Assembly: GCA_030684415.1 (NCBI GenBank)
Contig: JAUXNL010000028.1
Location: forward strand, 1-6,282
From: Moraxellaceae bacterium
GTDB taxonomy: Bacteria; Pseudomonadota; Gammaproteobacteria; Pseudomonadales; Moraxellaceae
Reading direction: 5' to 3'
Length of the DNA stretch: 6,282 nt
The position numbers and the translations under genes are program-made. Shown one piece after another: positions 5,830 to 6,282 of the stretch. The notes under the pieces were generated by a model. The model saw only the letters and a list, made by a program, of their open reading frames with translations, was not told the origin of the DNA and made no database searches. Position 1 is the stretch's first letter, and every line of letters begins with the position of its first letter.

Positions 5830-6162
5830 ATGAGTCCTAGTGACTTTGATATTGAGCTAAAAGATCTCTACGAGAAGTCCGTAGGCCAACTCATGACTGA
5901 CTATTTTGATGCAGCCGCTTTTGAGGCGCTCTATCATCATCTCTGCAGCAAGTCGGAGCTCATTAAGGCCGAGCATGTGATTTCCAAGCAGGTGCTGCAT
6001 TCCCTCCTCTCGGCGCAACAGACTATTGAAGGCCGGGCATCATATATGCCGGCGGCCCGCCAGCATCTTGAGATGGCTCGAAAATTTGCGTCTTTACTTG
6101 GGCTGATTGCCATCGGAGAAGACTGCAATGATAGAGTCCCTGGCGTGCCCCGCATCATCTAA
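5830..6162 (+). CDS. Integron cassette protein of unknown function
   Basis: I do not recognise this 110-residue protein. It is soluble in appearance, with no signal peptide or membrane segment, and looks mostly helical: an acidic N-terminus (SDFDIELKDLYEKSV), a middle rich in Leu, His and Ser (FEALYHHLCSKSELIKAEHVISKQVLHSLL, about 31-60), then a helix around 74-95, and a tail ending DRVPGVPRII. It has two cysteines (39, 99). The ATG is 12 bases after the attI crossover point, typical for a first cassette, and the AGG inside the GTTAGGT box lies seven bases before the ATG, so the recombination box may double as ribosome binding site. GC is about 51% by rough count against about 62% in gmk, and codons such as CTA and ATA appear, which suggests outside origin. 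No toxin, resistance or enzyme motif is visible. Confidence 0.75.
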   Translation: MSPSDFDIELKDLYEKSVGQLMTDYFDAAAFEALYHHLCSKSELIKAEHVISKQVLHSLLSAQQTIEGRASYMPAARQHLEMARKFASLLGLIAIGEDCNDRVPGVPRII

Positions 6163-6167
6163 GGCAT

Positions 6168-6282
6168 ACCTAACCCTTCCCTAAGACTTCCCCCGTCAAC
6201 ACCTGAATCATGATTTTCAAGCCCGGCATCGCCGGGCTTTGTTTTTCCTGAATATTTCTCCATCGCTTGCGTGTTGTCCACG
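6168..6282 (+). other. attC: attC site of the cassette (left end; right end not seen)
   Basis: ACCTAAC (6168-6174) fits the R'' consensus RYYYAAC and lies five bases after the stop codon. Extended by one base, TACCTAAC is the exact inverse complement of GTTAGGTA at 5817-5824. Such mirroring between cassette start and R'' is the signature of a genuine cassette. No GTTRRRY follows up to 6282 (GTTTTTC and GTTGTCC fail). If the hairpin centred near 6229 is the middle of attC, a matching R' is expected around 6284-6290, just past the window. Otherwise the site is broken and the cassette can no longer be excised normally. Confidence 0.55.
6219..6246 (+). terminator. Rho-independent terminator
   Basis: AAGCCCGGC (6219-6227), loop ATC, GCCGGGCTT (6231-6239), then TGTTTTT (6240-6246): a nine-pair GC-rich stem with a tight loop and a T-run on the plus strand. 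The minus strand has no T-run, so it acts on rightward transcripts. It would end cassette transcription. It may originally have been the terminator of spoT, now 2.4 kb away, or may be the stem of a long attC site. A palindrome AATCATGATT lies just upstream (6206-6215). Confidence 0.8.

Noticed and set aside
6271..6280. GTTGTCC near the window end as the attC R' box
   Set aside because: GTTGTCC has a T at a required purine position and does not complement ACCTAAC.

Overview
The window looks like chromosomal DNA of a high-GC proteobacterium (about 62% GC in a stretch of gmk that I counted by hand). The order yicC–gmk–rpoZ–spoT and the RpoZ and SpoT sequences, which resemble Pseudomonas-type proteins as I remember them, point to a gammaproteobacterium. 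A betaproteobacterium cannot be excluded.

Positions 1-3769 are a conserved housekeeping block read rightwards: the last 36 codons of yicC, guanylate kinase (gmk), RNA polymerase omega (rpoZ) and the bifunctional (p)ppGpp synthetase/hydrolase (spoT). The gmk-rpoZ gap holds a plausible sigma-70 promoter. The 322-base rpoZ-spoT gap holds one strong GNRA hairpin and no gene that I can support.

Positions 3770 to about 6282 are an integron placed directly after spoT. Reading leftwards are a complete integron integrase (intI), then a FitA/VapB-like antitoxin and a FitB/VapC-like PIN toxin. These are spaced like one operon: 11 bases between intI and vapB, and an ATGA overlap between vapB and vapC. 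Reading rightwards from the 173-base region upstream of intI is one gene cassette with a 110-residue protein I do not recognise. Its GC is about 51% by rough count, well below the host genes. An attI core with a perfect GTTRRRY crossover box lies at 5806-5823. The cassette start is mirrored by ACCTAAC (6168-6174), the left end of an attC site. The right end of attC is not inside the window.

The intI-attI region is unusually rich in symmetry: a hairpin over the intI start, a perfect 18-bp inverted repeat whose arms carry outward-facing TATAAC boxes, two small palindromes, and a 16-bp palindrome touching the attI core. No LexA-type box (CTGT-N8-ACAG) was found.

A good intrinsic terminator (6219-6246) lies past the cassette gene, and no convincing one follows spoT. 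The integron may have inserted between spoT and its terminator, or the hairpin may be the core of the attC site. The most notable points are the toxin-antitoxin pair on the integrase side of the platform rather than in a cassette, the symmetric intI-attI control region, and the orphan cassette protein.
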